64,000 nucleotides of DNA from Embleya sp040629175 (GTDB taxonomy: Bacteria > Actinomycetota > Actinomycetes > Streptomycetales > Streptomycetaceae), in assembly GCF_040629175.1 (NCBI RefSeq), contig NZ_JBEXUX010000055.1, positions 1-64,000 on the forward strand. The letters run 5' to 3'. The notes under the pieces are model-generated. The model was not told the origin of the DNA. It did no database searches and was given only the letters and a program-made list of their open reading frames with translations. This document shows, in pieces, positions 26,365 through 34,953 of this stretch; positions within the stretch are counted from its first letter, which is position 1; the number at the start of each line of letters is the position of its first letter. The position numbers and the translations under genes were made by a program.

Positions 26365-27471
26365 TCAGCCCGCCTTCGGTGCCTTCCAGCGGGCGATCAG
26401 CCGCGCCGCCAGGTTGAGGATCATGACGATGACGATCAGCGTGAGCGCCGCGGCCCAGGCCCGCTCCTCGGCGAACTGATTGCCCGCGTGGTTCTGGTCG
26501 AACACGTACAGCGGCAACGCCGACTGCCAGCCGGAGAACGGGTCGGTGTTGATCGACTGGGTGAGTCCGACGAGCAGCAGCAGCGGGGCGGTCTCGCCGA
26601 TCACGCGGGCGATGGAGAGCATCACGCCGGTGACGATGCCGCCGAACGCGGTGGGCAGCACCACCTTGAGCACGGTACGCCACTTCGGGATGCCCAGCGC
26701 CAGGCTGGCCTCGCGCAGCTCGTTCGGGACCAGCTTGAGCATCTCCTCGGCGGAGCGCACCACGGTGGGCAACATCAGGATCATCAGCGCGAGCGACCCG
26801 GCGAAGCCGGAGGCCTCGAAGCCGAGCATCATGATCCAGAAGGCGTAGATGAACAGACCCGCGACGATCGACGGCAGGCCCGTCATCACGTCGACGAAGA
26901 AGGTCACCGTCTTGGCCAGGCGACCGCGGCCGTACTCGACCAGGTAGATCGCGGTGAGCAGACCGATCGGGACCGCGATCAGGGCGGCCAGGCCGACCTG
27001 CTCCAGGGTGCCGATGATCGCGTGGTAGACGCCGCCGGTGTCGTCCCGGGCGCCCACGCCGCGCATCGAGTGGGAGAGGAAGTACGGGGTGAGCTTGTCC
27101 GCGCCGCGCTGGATCGTGTAGCCGAGCAGCGAGATCAGCGGCAGCACGGCGAGCACGAACGTGGTGGTGATCAGGCTGGTGGCGAACCGGTCCCGGGCCC
27201 GGCGGCTGTCCTCGAAACGCCACGAGACGGCGGACAGCGTCAGGATGAAGACGAGCCCGCCGAGGAAGACCGCGAGGGCCCAGTTGTCCAAGGTCAGCTT
27301 GAACACGATCGTCAGCAGCACACCGCCGCCGGCGATCGCCCACGGCACCTGACGCGGCAGGGTGCGTCGGGTCAGCGACGCCGCCCGCGGATCCGGCAGA
27401 CCCGCGCGCCCGGTCTCGACCGCGTCCGTACCGATGCCCGGGCGCTTGTCGCCCGTGTCCAGGACGGTCAT
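26365..27471 (-). CDS. pstA: Phosphate ABC transporter permease PstA
   Basis: A 368-residue permease with an N-terminal cytoplasmic ~45 residues and about six helices. The cytoplasmic coupling loop EMLKLVPNELREASLALGI has the EAA-type motif that touches the ATPase. It overlaps pstC by 4 bases and pairs with it in the membrane. Slightly longer N-terminus than many PstA proteins. Confidence 0.92.
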   Translation of the reverse strand: MTVLDTGDKRPGIGTDAVETGRAGLPDPRAASLTRRTLPRQVPWAIAGGGVLLTIVFKLTLDNWALAVFLGGLVFILTLSAVSWRFEDSRRARDRFATSLITTTFVLAVLPLISLLGYTIQRGADKLTPYFLSHSMRGVGARDDTGGVYHAIIGTLEQVGLAALIAVPIGLLTAIYLVEYGRGRLAKTVTFFVDVMTGLPSIVAGLFIYAFWIMMLGFEASGFAGSLALMILMLPTVVRSAEEMLKLVPNELREASLALGIPKWRTVLKVVLPTAFGGIVTGVMLSIARVIGETAPLLLLVGLTQSINTDPFSGWQSALPLYVFDQNHAGNQFAEERAWAAALTLIVIVMILNLAARLIARWKAPKAG

Positions 27472-28463
27472 GAGTTCGCTCCAGAGAACGCCTTGCGCCG
27501 GTTGATGACGACGCGCGCGGCGCCGTTGACGAGCAGCGTCATGATGAACAGGACCAGGCCCGAGGCGATCAGCGCGCCGCGGCCGATCTCGCCGGACTCG
27601 CCGAACTGGTTCGCGATGTTCGCCGCGATCGTGTTGTTGCCCGGGTCCAGGATGTGGATCGAGACGTCGAAGCTGGGCGAGAGCACCATCGCGACCGCGA
27701 TGGTCTCGCCGACCGCGCGGCCCAGGCCGAGCATCGACGCGCTGATCATGCCGGGCTTGCCGTAGGGCAGCACCGCCATCCGGATCATTTCCCAGCGGGT
27801 CGCGCCGAGCGCGAGCGCGGCCTCCTCGTGGGCGCGGGGCACCTGGAGGAAGACCTCACGGGTGACCGCCGCGATGATCGGCAGGATCATGATGGCCAGC
27901 ACGATGCCGACGGTGAACAACGTGCGGGCGGTGACGCCCGCCTGCTCCTTGTCGAACAGCGGGATCCAACCGAGGTAGTCGGACAACCACGAGTGCAGGC
28001 CGAGCAGTTTGGGGGCCAGGAAGATGTAGCCCCACAGGCCGTAGACCACGCTGGGCACCGCGGCCAGCAGGTCGACGATGTAGCCGAGTGTCTGGGCGAT
28101 CCGCCGGGGGGCGTAGTGCGTGATGAACAGCGCCACCCCCACCGCGACCGGCACCGCGATGAGCATCGCGATGGTGGCGCTGACAACCGTGCCGAACACC
28201 AGGGTGACGACACCGAAGGCGGGCTTCGCCGCGTTCGGGTCCCAACCCTGGTCGGTCAGGAAGCTGCCCTGGTTCTTCGACAGTGCGTCCGTCGCCTTGA
28301 CCACGAGGAAGATCGCGATCGCGGCCATGATGGCAAGCAGGCTGATGCCGGCGCCGCGGGCGGCACCGGAGAAGATCCGGTCGCCTGGTCGGACCTTGGT
28401 GCGCTTGGCCGCGGGGGCCTTGCGTTCGGGGTCCGCCGGTGCGGTGGGAGTGGTCGTGGACAT
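27468..28463 (-). CDS. pstC: Phosphate ABC transporter permease PstC
   Basis: A 331-residue permease with six main helices. The EAA coupling loop reads VPRAHEEAALALGATRWEM, and FITHYAPRRIA and VYGLWGYIFLAPKL are conserved PstC segments. Cytoplasmic N-terminal ~35 residues are Pro/Lys-rich. Lies between pstS and pstA with a 4-base overlap to the latter. Confidence 0.92.
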   Translation of the reverse strand: MSTTTPTAPADPERKAPAAKRTKVRPGDRIFSGAARGAGISLLAIMAAIAIFLVVKATDALSKNQGSFLTDQGWDPNAAKPAFGVVTLVFGTVVSATIAMLIAVPVAVGVALFITHYAPRRIAQTLGYIVDLLAAVPSVVYGLWGYIFLAPKLLGLHSWLSDYLGWIPLFDKEQAGVTARTLFTVGIVLAIMILPIIAAVTREVFLQVPRAHEEAALALGATRWEMIRMAVLPYGKPGMISASMLGLGRAVGETIAVAMVLSPSFDVSIHILDPGNNTIAANIANQFGESGEIGRGALIASGLVLFIMTLLVNGAARVVINRRKAFSGANS

Positions 28464-28500
28464 CTCTCTCCGTACGAGTCGGTCGCTCAGCGGGCTCGGA

Positions 28501-29646
28501 CTAGGACAGACCGGCCACGGCGGCGCGGACCTTGTCCGCGACCGTCGTCGGGAGCGGCGCGTAGCCGATGCCCGCGAGGACCTTCTGGCCTTCGGCGCTG
28601 GAGGTGTAGTTGAGGAAGGACTTCAGCAGCGGGAGCTTGTCCGCGGCGGTGCCCTTCTCGCAGACGATCTCGTAGGTGACCAGGATGATCGGGTAGGCAC
28701 CCTCGGCCTTGGTCGCGTAGTCGACCGACAGCTTCAGGTCGTTGCCGGTGCCGACGATCTTGGCGGCCTCGACGGCCTTGCCCGCGGCCTCGGGGGTGAG
28801 CTTGACCGGTGCCGCCGCGCCCGTGTTGATCTGCGCGATGCCCAGGCCGGAGTTCTCCGCGTAGGACTGCTCCATGTAGCTGATGCCGCCCTGCGTCGAC
28901 TTCACGATGGAGGCGACACCCTCGCTGCCCTTGGCACCCTGACCGCCCGGGGCCTTCCAGTCCTGGGCCGCGTCGAAGGTCCAGTCGGCACCGGCCGCGG
29001 CCTTGAGGTACTTGGTGAAGTTCTCGGTGGTGCCCGAGGCCTCGGAGCGGTGCACGGTCTGGATCGCGGTGCCGGGGAGCTGCGCGTTCGGGTTCAGCGC
29101 CTTGATCTCGGCGGCGTCCCACTTGGTGATCTTGCCGGCGAAGATGCCCGCGATCGTCTTCGCGTCCAGGACCAGGTCCTTGACGCCGGAGACGTTGTAC
29201 GCGATCGCGATCGGACCGGTCACCATCGGCAGGTTGATCGCCTGGCCGGGGGCGCACGCGGCGCCGGCCTTGGCGACCTCTTCCGGCTTGAGCGCCGAGT
29301 CGGAGCCGGCGAAGGTGACCTGCTTGTCGAAGAACGACTGACGGCCGGTGCCCGAGCCCGAGGACGCGTAGTCGATCGAGGCACCGGAGCACTTGGCCTG
29401 GTACGCCTTGATCCACTCGTCCATCGCGTTCTTCTGGGCGCTGGAGCCGGCGGCGGCGAGCTTGCCGGTACCGCAGTCACCCTTGGGCGCCTCGGCGCCG
29501 GGGGCGGACGCGGCCTTCGTCGACGACTTCTTGTCGTCACCCGAGCTGTTGTCGTCGGAGCCACACGCGGCCAGCGTGAGCGCGCCGGCGAGTGCCAGGC
29601 CGGTGAAGCCGATACCGCGACGGACACTGCGGGGCCGAATGGTCAC
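28501..29646 (-). CDS. pstS: Phosphate-binding lipoprotein
   Basis: A 381-residue lipoprotein. Signal with twin positive start, hydrophobic ALAGALTLAACG and lipid-modified Cys28, then a Ser/Asp/Lys linker. The phosphate site is formed by AAGSSAQ, SGSGTGRQSF and HRSEASGTTENF, the PstS signatures. GTG start with GGGAG about 5 bases upstream. Two 11-base PHO-box pairs lie in the 288 bases upstream, implying activation by PhoP under phosphate starvation. Confidence 0.94.
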   Translation of the reverse strand: MTIRPRSVRRGIGFTGLALAGALTLAACGSDDNSSGDDKKSSTKAASAPGAEAPKGDCGTGKLAAAGSSAQKNAMDEWIKAYQAKCSGASIDYASSGSGTGRQSFFDKQVTFAGSDSALKPEEVAKAGAACAPGQAINLPMVTGPIAIAYNVSGVKDLVLDAKTIAGIFAGKITKWDAAEIKALNPNAQLPGTAIQTVHRSEASGTTENFTKYLKAAAGADWTFDAAQDWKAPGGQGAKGSEGVASIVKSTQGGISYMEQSYAENSGLGIAQINTGAAAPVKLTPEAAGKAVEAAKIVGTGNDLKLSVDYATKAEGAYPIILVTYEIVCEKGTAADKLPLLKSFLNYTSSAEGQKVLAGIGYAPLPTTVADKVRAAVAGLS

Positions 29647-29743
29647 GGCGCTCCCTTTCGATCGAACTCAACTCGTGGTGCGACGACCCGAACGGTCGCC
29701 GTCATGGACGAAGTTAGGCCGTGAGAATGAAGCGATCCGCCGC

Positions 29744-29765
29744 GCAAAGTGAACCGAGGGTGAAC
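29744..29765 (-). promoter_or_regulatory. PHO box of pstS
   Basis: On the minus strand two 11-base units read GTTCACCCTCG and GTTCACTTTGC back to back, matching the PhoP direct-repeat consensus GTTCA-N6. Their end is about 98 bases upstream of the pstS start. Confidence 0.8.
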
Positions 29766-29866
29766 TCGAACGGTCGAGTCAGATAAGCCGACCGCTGGAT
29801 GAATTGTCCGTTCATGTGGCCATTTACTACCCGTGAACTGGGGCTTTGTCGGGACAGCCGAATCTT

Positions 29867-29888
29867 GTTCACGCGATGTTCAGACGGG
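29867..29888 (+). promoter_or_regulatory. Second PHO box, opposite orientation
   Basis: GTTCACGCGAT followed directly by GTTCAGACGGG on the plus strand, two perfect GTTCA units at 11-base spacing. No plus-strand gene starts here, so it probably adds PhoP binding to the pstS promoter. A 12-base palindrome CCGTGATCACGG follows at 29910-29921. Confidence 0.65.
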
Positions 29889-29934
29889 TGCAGTGTGACG
29901 TTGGGTAAACCGTGATCACGGCTTGACCAAGTGC

Positions 29935-30747
29935 TCAGCTTCCCGTCGGGTAGGGAGCGTAACGGCCCATGGCCACGACTCGACCCGCCCACGCGTGCAA
30001 TATCGCGAACTCCCCGGGCAACAACGGCTCGGCGGCCAGCCGGGTGCCGGCCACCCCGGGGGCGACGCCGGGCAGGTCCGGAACAGGTGCGCAGAGCAGC
30101 GTCGGCCGCCCGCCGCGCAGCGCTCGGGCGACCGAATACGCACCCGCCCGCACCCGCGCCCCCACCGCCGCCACATAGGGCGCGACCGTCGCGGCGGCGG
30201 CCGGCTCCGCGCAGCCGTACACCTCCACCGGTCCGAACGCGGCCAGCATCGGCACCAATTGCCGGGCGAACGCGGGGCCCGCGCGCAACACCAGGACCGG
30301 CACCGTCGCGGGCGGCGGCCCGGTGCGAAACGCGTCGGTCAGCGACGCGGTGTAGTCCGGCGTCCCGGCCAGCGTCGCGGCCTCCGCCGGCGGACCCCAC
30401 CACATGCGATCCACCTCGGCATTGGCCACGAAGTCGCCCGCGACCGCCTCGGCGACCCAGTAGCGGTTGATCTTGAGTCGACGGCGCGAGTGCATCGGAT
30501 AGCTGCGCACGCCCAACTCGCGCCCCAGGATGGCCCGATACCCGGTCTCCTCGGCGATCTCGCGGACCGCGGCCACCACCGAGGGCTCGCCCGGCTCCAG
30601 CTTGCCCTTGGGGAAGGACCAGTCGTCGTAGCGCGGCCGATGCACCAACCCGACCTGTACCGCGTCTCCCATCCGACGCCACAACACCGCGCCGGCGGCG
30701 AGTACCGGGTCGTGTTCGGCGGGCGCGGCTCCGGGTGGGTCATCCAT
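29935..30747 (-). CDS. Nudix hydrolase with C-terminal phosphatase-like domain (MutT1-like)
   Basis: A 270-residue protein. The Nudix box is complete: GKLEPGEPSVVAAVREIAEE followed by TGY. The C-terminal ~120 residues correspond in position to the histidine-phosphatase domain of mycobacterial MutT1 but lack its RHG motif, so that half looks degenerate. The family hydrolyses oxidised nucleotides or diadenosine polyphosphates. It overlaps the CHAD gene by 8 bases in a ppk-CHAD-Nudix operon, hinting at a role in nucleotide-polyphosphate metabolism. Confidence 0.82.
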   Translation of the reverse strand: MDDPPGAAPAEHDPVLAAGAVLWRRMGDAVQVGLVHRPRYDDWSFPKGKLEPGEPSVVAAVREIAEETGYRAILGRELGVRSYPMHSRRRLKINRYWVAEAVAGDFVANAEVDRMWWGPPAEAATLAGTPDYTASLTDAFRTGPPPATVPVLVLRAGPAFARQLVPMLAAFGPVEVYGCAEPAAAATVAPYVAAVGARVRAGAYSVARALRGGRPTLLCAPVPDLPGVAPGVAGTRLAAEPLLPGEFAILHAWAGRVVAMGRYAPYPTGS

Positions 30748-31723
30748 CGAGCCACGCCCGCACTTCCGGGGAGCCCGCCTTGGGCCACACCCGCGTGAAC
30801 GCGTACCGCCGTTCCGTGGCCACCCGCCGCTCGTACGCGTGCAACTCGCCCAGCACGAAGGCGGCGGGCCCGCCGATCCGGGGAGCGGCGGCGAGTTCGG
30901 CCACCGCGTCGGCGGCGATGGTGGCGTCCTGGTGCACCCCGAGCACCTCGGTCACCGCCTTGAGCCGCCGGGCCAGCCGCGCGGCCGGCGGGCCGAACGC
31001 GGGCACGCACATGTCGGCGGCGTAGCGGGCCCGCTTGGCCAGGATCCGCACCCGGTGCCAGGACTCGTCGTCGGTGCCCGCGTACGGGGTGAACCCGACC
31101 CGGTCGGCCGGATGGGGCACGCCCGCCGCCGCCAGCGGCAGCGCGTCGGCAGCCCGGTCCAGCTTGCGCAGCGTCCGGCCGACCAGCGCGGGCAGGACCT
31201 CGGCGCCCGATGCCCCGGCCCGCTCGGTGAAGGTCAGCCCCAGAGCCGGCTCCACCAGGTCCGCGGAAAGCGTGGTGAACAGCCCCGAACCGAGCGCGGA
31301 CAGCGCCCGGGCCCGCCCCGTGCCCAGATCGCCACGCAGCCGGCGGGTGACGATCGCCCGGGCCCGGGCCGAGCCGGGACGCTCCGGCAGCGTGTCCAGG
31401 TCGGCCAGCAGGCGCTCCAGCAGCACCTCGGCGTCCCGCTCGCCCGCGAGGGCGTCCGCCGCCTCGCGCAACCGGGCGCGCAGGCGGGTAGCCGGCTCCG
31501 GCTCCAGGAGCGGACCGCACGTGGCCAACGCGCTGCGGATCCGCCGGGCGGCCACCCGCGCGTTGTGCGCGGCCTCCTCCTCGCCCGCGTCGAGCCGGGG
31601 CAGTTCGTCGATGAACGCGCCGGCCTCGCCGACCAGATGGGCGAGCAGGATCGCGCCCGCCGAGGTGTCCTCGGCCGCCGCGCGCTGCCGAGGAATGGTG
31701 GTCGCCTGCTTACTCCGGGCCAC
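30740..31723 (-). CDS. CHAD domain protein
   Basis: A 327-residue helical protein with two CHAD repeats, showing the conserved His/Arg/Lys helices: HNARVAARRIRSAL near 52-65 and WHRVRILAKRARYAADM in the second half. CHAD domains bind polyphosphate. The gene lies right behind ppk, overlapping it by 14 bases, which supports that role. GTG start with GGAGG 7 bases upstream; a longer frame to 31765 lacks such a site. Confidence 0.85.
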   Translation of the reverse strand: MARSKQATTIPRQRAAAEDTSAGAILLAHLVGEAGAFIDELPRLDAGEEEAAHNARVAARRIRSALATCGPLLEPEPATRLRARLREAADALAGERDAEVLLERLLADLDTLPERPGSARARAIVTRRLRGDLGTGRARALSALGSGLFTTLSADLVEPALGLTFTERAGASGAEVLPALVGRTLRKLDRAADALPLAAAGVPHPADRVGFTPYAGTDDESWHRVRILAKRARYAADMCVPAFGPPAARLARRLKAVTEVLGVHQDATIAADAVAELAAAPRIGGPAAFVLGELHAYERRVATERRYAFTRVWPKAGSPEVRAWLDG

Positions 31724-33887
31724 GTCTGCGCCTCCGGGTCTCGATGAGGTGCTCCTGCACGTCACGAAGCCGGCTGCCGTCGGCCGCGGTCGCGTGCCTG
31801 GTCCAGGTGCCGTCCCGGTCCAGATGCCAGGACGCGGTCTCCGCGCTCATCCCCAGGTCCATGAAGGACGTCATCTCGTCGCGGTGTCGATCGCCGCGCA
31901 GCCGCACCGCCGCCTCGACCCTGCGGTCCAGGTTGCGGTGCATCAGGTCGGCACTGCCGATCCACACCTCCGGTTCGCCGGCGCCGGCGAACACCCACAC
32001 CCTGGAGTGTTCCAAAAATCGCCCGAGAATGCTGCGCACTCGGATGGTTTCGGACAGACCGGGGACGCCCGGGCGCAGCGCGCAGATGCCCCGGATCCAC
32101 AAATCGATCGGTACGCCGGCCTGCGAGGCGCGGTAGAGCGCGTCGATCACCAGCTCGTCGACCAGCGAGTTCGACTTGAGCCGGACGTATGCTGGCAGCC
32201 CCTGCTCGTGGTTGGTCACCTCGCGCTCGATCCGCTCGACCAGCCCGTTGCGCAACGAGTGCGGGGCTACCAGCAGGCGTCGAAACGATTGCGCGCGCGA
32301 GTAGCCGGAGAGCCGGTTGAACAGGTTCGACATGTCCTCGCCGACCTGCGGGTCGGCGGTCAGCAGGCCCAGGTCCTCGTAGAGCCGGGCGGTCTTCGGG
32401 TTGTAGTTGCCGGTGCCGATGTGGCAGTAGCGGCGCAGCGCGTCCCCCTCCTGGCGGACCACCAGGCTCAGCTTGGAGTGTGTCTTGAGTCCCACCACGC
32501 CGTGCACGACATGGCAACCGGCCTGCTCCAGCTTGCGTGCCCAGGTGATGTTGGCGTGTTCGTCGAAGCGGGCCTTGAGCTCGACCAGGACCAGCACCTG
32601 CTTGCCGGACTCGGCCGCGTCCACCAGGGCGTCCACGATCGGCGAGTCGCCCGAGGTGCGGTACAGGGTCTGCTTGATCGCGAGCACGTCGGGGTCGGCC
32701 GCGGCCTGCTCCAGGAACGCCTGGACCGAGGTGGCGAACGAGTCGTAGGGGTGGTGCACCAGGATGTCGCGCTTGCGCATCGCGGCGAACACATCGGCGG
32801 CCTGCGCGGTCTCCACCTCGGCCAGGTCGCGATGGGTGCCGGCGACGAAGCGGCGGAACTTGAGCTCGGGCTTGTCCAGGTCGGCGATCGCGTGCAGACC
32901 GGTCAGGTCGAGCGGACCGGGCAGCGGGTAGACCTCCTTCTCGCCCACGCCCAGCTCGCGCACCAACAGGTCGAGCACGTGCGGGTCGATGGTCTCCTCG
33001 ACCTCCAGCCGGACCGGCGGGCCGAACCGGCGGCGCATCAGCTCCCGCTCCAGTGCCTGGAGCAGGTTCTCCGCGTCGTCCTCCTCGACCTCCAGGTCCT
33101 CGTTGCGGGTGACCCGGAAGGCGTGGTGGCCGAGCACGTCCATGCCCGGGAACAGATCACCGAGGAATTCCGCGATCACCTCCTCCAGCGGCACGAAGCG
33201 GGCCGGCGAGGTCTCCACGAAGCGCGGCAGCAGCGGGGGCACCTTGACCCGGGCGAAGTGCTCGTTGCCCGAGCGCGGGTTGCGCACGATCACGGCCAGG
33301 TTCAGCGACAGGCCGGAGATGTACGGGAACGGATGTGCCGGGTCCACCGCCAGCGGGGTGAGCACCGGGAAGACCCGCTCGCGAAAGAGCGCGTACAACG
33401 ACTGCCGCTCGCCGTCGGTCAGGTCGTCGAAGCGCAGCAGTTGGATGTCGGCCTCGCCGAGCGCGGGCAGCACGTCGTGGTGGAAGCACGTGGAGTGCCG
33501 GGCCATCAGCGCGCGACTGCGCGACCAGATGTTCTCCAGCACCTCGCGCGGCTGCAACCCGCTGGCCGCGCGCACCGCGAGGCCGGTGGCGATCCGGCGC
33601 TTGAGACCGGCCACCCGGACCATGAAGAACTCGTCCAGGTTGGACGCGAAGATGGCCAGGTAGCGGGCCCGCTCCAGCAGCGGGGTGTTCGGGTCCTCGG
33701 CGAGTTCGAGCACCCGTTCGTTGAACGCCAGCCAGCTTCCCTCCCGGTCCAGGAACCGGTCCGGCGGCAACTCGACCTCCGCGTGCGGCGAGGTCGCGGC
33801 GACCGCGGCCGTGCCGCCGGCCTTCACGGGCGGCACCGCCACGGTCAGGTGGCGGGAGGATCGAGCGGCGGGAGTCTCGGCGTTCAT
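31710..33887 (-). CDS. ppk: Polyphosphate kinase
   Basis: A 725-residue PPK1. N-terminal domain begins DREGSWLAFNERVLELA; IKQTLYRTSGDSP near 404-416 is the ATP-site block; His470 in GLKTHSKLSLV is the probable phospho-histidine, followed by CHIGTGNYNPKTARLYEDLG. It polymerises ATP gamma-phosphate into polyphosphate. First gene of ppk-CHAD-Nudix. A PHO-box-like repeat lies 62-93 bases upstream, consistent with known PhoP control of Streptomyces ppk. Confidence 0.94.
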   Translation of the reverse strand: MNAETPAARSSRHLTVAVPPVKAGGTAAVAATSPHAEVELPPDRFLDREGSWLAFNERVLELAEDPNTPLLERARYLAIFASNLDEFFMVRVAGLKRRIATGLAVRAASGLQPREVLENIWSRSRALMARHSTCFHHDVLPALGEADIQLLRFDDLTDGERQSLYALFRERVFPVLTPLAVDPAHPFPYISGLSLNLAVIVRNPRSGNEHFARVKVPPLLPRFVETSPARFVPLEEVIAEFLGDLFPGMDVLGHHAFRVTRNEDLEVEEDDAENLLQALERELMRRRFGPPVRLEVEETIDPHVLDLLVRELGVGEKEVYPLPGPLDLTGLHAIADLDKPELKFRRFVAGTHRDLAEVETAQAADVFAAMRKRDILVHHPYDSFATSVQAFLEQAAADPDVLAIKQTLYRTSGDSPIVDALVDAAESGKQVLVLVELKARFDEHANITWARKLEQAGCHVVHGVVGLKTHSKLSLVVRQEGDALRRYCHIGTGNYNPKTARLYEDLGLLTADPQVGEDMSNLFNRLSGYSRAQSFRRLLVAPHSLRNGLVERIEREVTNHEQGLPAYVRLKSNSLVDELVIDALYRASQAGVPIDLWIRGICALRPGVPGLSETIRVRSILGRFLEHSRVWVFAGAGEPEVWIGSADLMHRNLDRRVEAAVRLRGDRHRDEMTSFMDLGMSAETASWHLDRDGTWTRHATAADGSRLRDVQEHLIETRRRRRGPE

Positions 33888-33948
33888 CAGACCATTGTCT
33901 TTTCGCGGCGGTCTATGTGCACCTGCGTGGCCCCGACCCGAAACAGAT

Positions 33949-33980
33949 GTTCGCCAGGTTTCACACCGTGTTCAGCGCCG
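33949..33980 (+). promoter_or_regulatory. PHO-box-like triple repeat upstream of ppk
   Basis: Plus strand reads GTTCGCCAGG, TTTCACACCGT, GTTCAGCGCCG: three TTC-centred units at 10- and 11-base spacing. Imperfect, and it overlaps the 3' end of mshD, so it is a candidate only. Confidence 0.4.
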
Positions 33981-34910
33981 GTACATCACGTCGACAGTGT
34001 GTACGCGAAAGCCCAAACGGGTGTACACCTTGACGGCCGCCTCGTTGTCCGCGTCCACATACAGCAGTGTTTCGGCGAGCGGACGGCCCTCGACGGTGCG
34101 CTCGGCCAGGTGCCGCAGCCCCACCGCGGTCAGCAGCGCGCCGAGCCCGCGACCCTGCGCGGCCGGGTCGACCCCGACCACGTACACCTCGCCCAGCGGG
34201 CCCGAGTCCGCGGTCGCGGGGTGGGTCTTGGTCCAGTGGAAGCCGAGCAACTCGCCGGTGCCGGTGTCCTCGGCGAGGAAGAAACCGGCCGGGTCGAACC
34301 ACGGTTCGGCGAACCGGCGGCCCAGGTCGTCCGCCGTCCACGCGCCCTGCTCGGGGTGGTGCGCGAAGGCCTTGGCGTTGAGCGCGAGCCAGGCCGCGTC
34401 GTCCACGCCCGGGCGGAAGGTGCGCAGCCGCACGCCGGTCGGCAGGTCCGGGGCGGGGACCGGGGTGCCCGCGCGGCGCATCTGCCACAACTCGCGGAAC
34501 GCGGTGAAGCCCAGCGCCGCGGCCAGCCGCTCGGCCGCGGGCAGCTTGCCGTGCGCCCACACCCGCAACCGGCCGTCCGCGTCGATTCGGGCCGCCTCGG
34601 CCGCCAGCGCCTCCAGCAGCGCCCGGCCCAGGCCCGCGCCGCGCGCGTGCGGCGCGACGAACAGTTCGGCCGACGGGCCGTCCACCGGGTCCGAGCCGTC
34701 CAGGTGCGCGAAGCCGACGATCGTGCCGCCGTCGCGGGCGAGCACCTCGCGCGCGGCCGGCGCGCCGTGCCGCAGCTCCAGTCGGGACTGCTCGGACAGC
34801 GGCGAGGCGCCGTCGACGCCGGCCGCGGCCTCCGCGAGGGCCGACACGGCCGAGGCGTCTTCCGCCGAGGCCCGATTCACCGTCTCGATCGACACATCCG
34901 CGAGGTCCAT
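33972..34910 (-). CDS. mshD: Mycothiol synthase
   Basis: A 312-residue protein of two GNAT acetyltransferase domains. The N-terminal CoA loop is PHARGAGLGRALLE and the C-terminal active one VDPAAQGRGLGALLTAVGL; DADNEAAVKVYTRLGF closes the second domain. MshD uses acetyl-CoA to acetylate the cysteinyl amine of Cys-GlcN-inositol, the last step of mycothiol synthesis. The partner mshA is at 55.9 kb. The ATG has no ribosome binding site but TACCGT lies 6 bases upstream, so the mRNA is probably leaderless. Confidence 0.93.
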   Translation of the reverse strand: MDLADVSIETVNRASAEDASAVSALAEAAAGVDGASPLSEQSRLELRHGAPAAREVLARDGGTIVGFAHLDGSDPVDGPSAELFVAPHARGAGLGRALLEALAAEAARIDADGRLRVWAHGKLPAAERLAAALGFTAFRELWQMRRAGTPVPAPDLPTGVRLRTFRPGVDDAAWLALNAKAFAHHPEQGAWTADDLGRRFAEPWFDPAGFFLAEDTGTGELLGFHWTKTHPATADSGPLGEVYVVGVDPAAQGRGLGALLTAVGLRHLAERTVEGRPLAETLLYVDADNEAAVKVYTRLGFRVHTVDVMYRR

Positions 34911-34916
34911 GGCCCC

Positions 34917-34922
34917 ACGGTA
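34917..34922 (-). promoter_or_regulatory. Putative -10 of leaderless mshD mRNA
   Basis: TACCGT on the minus strand, 6 bases from the ATG, with no Shine-Dalgarno sequence. Confidence 0.45.
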
Positions 34923-34953
34923 CTGAGCGACGTCGCGGGCCGTCGCGCCGCCG

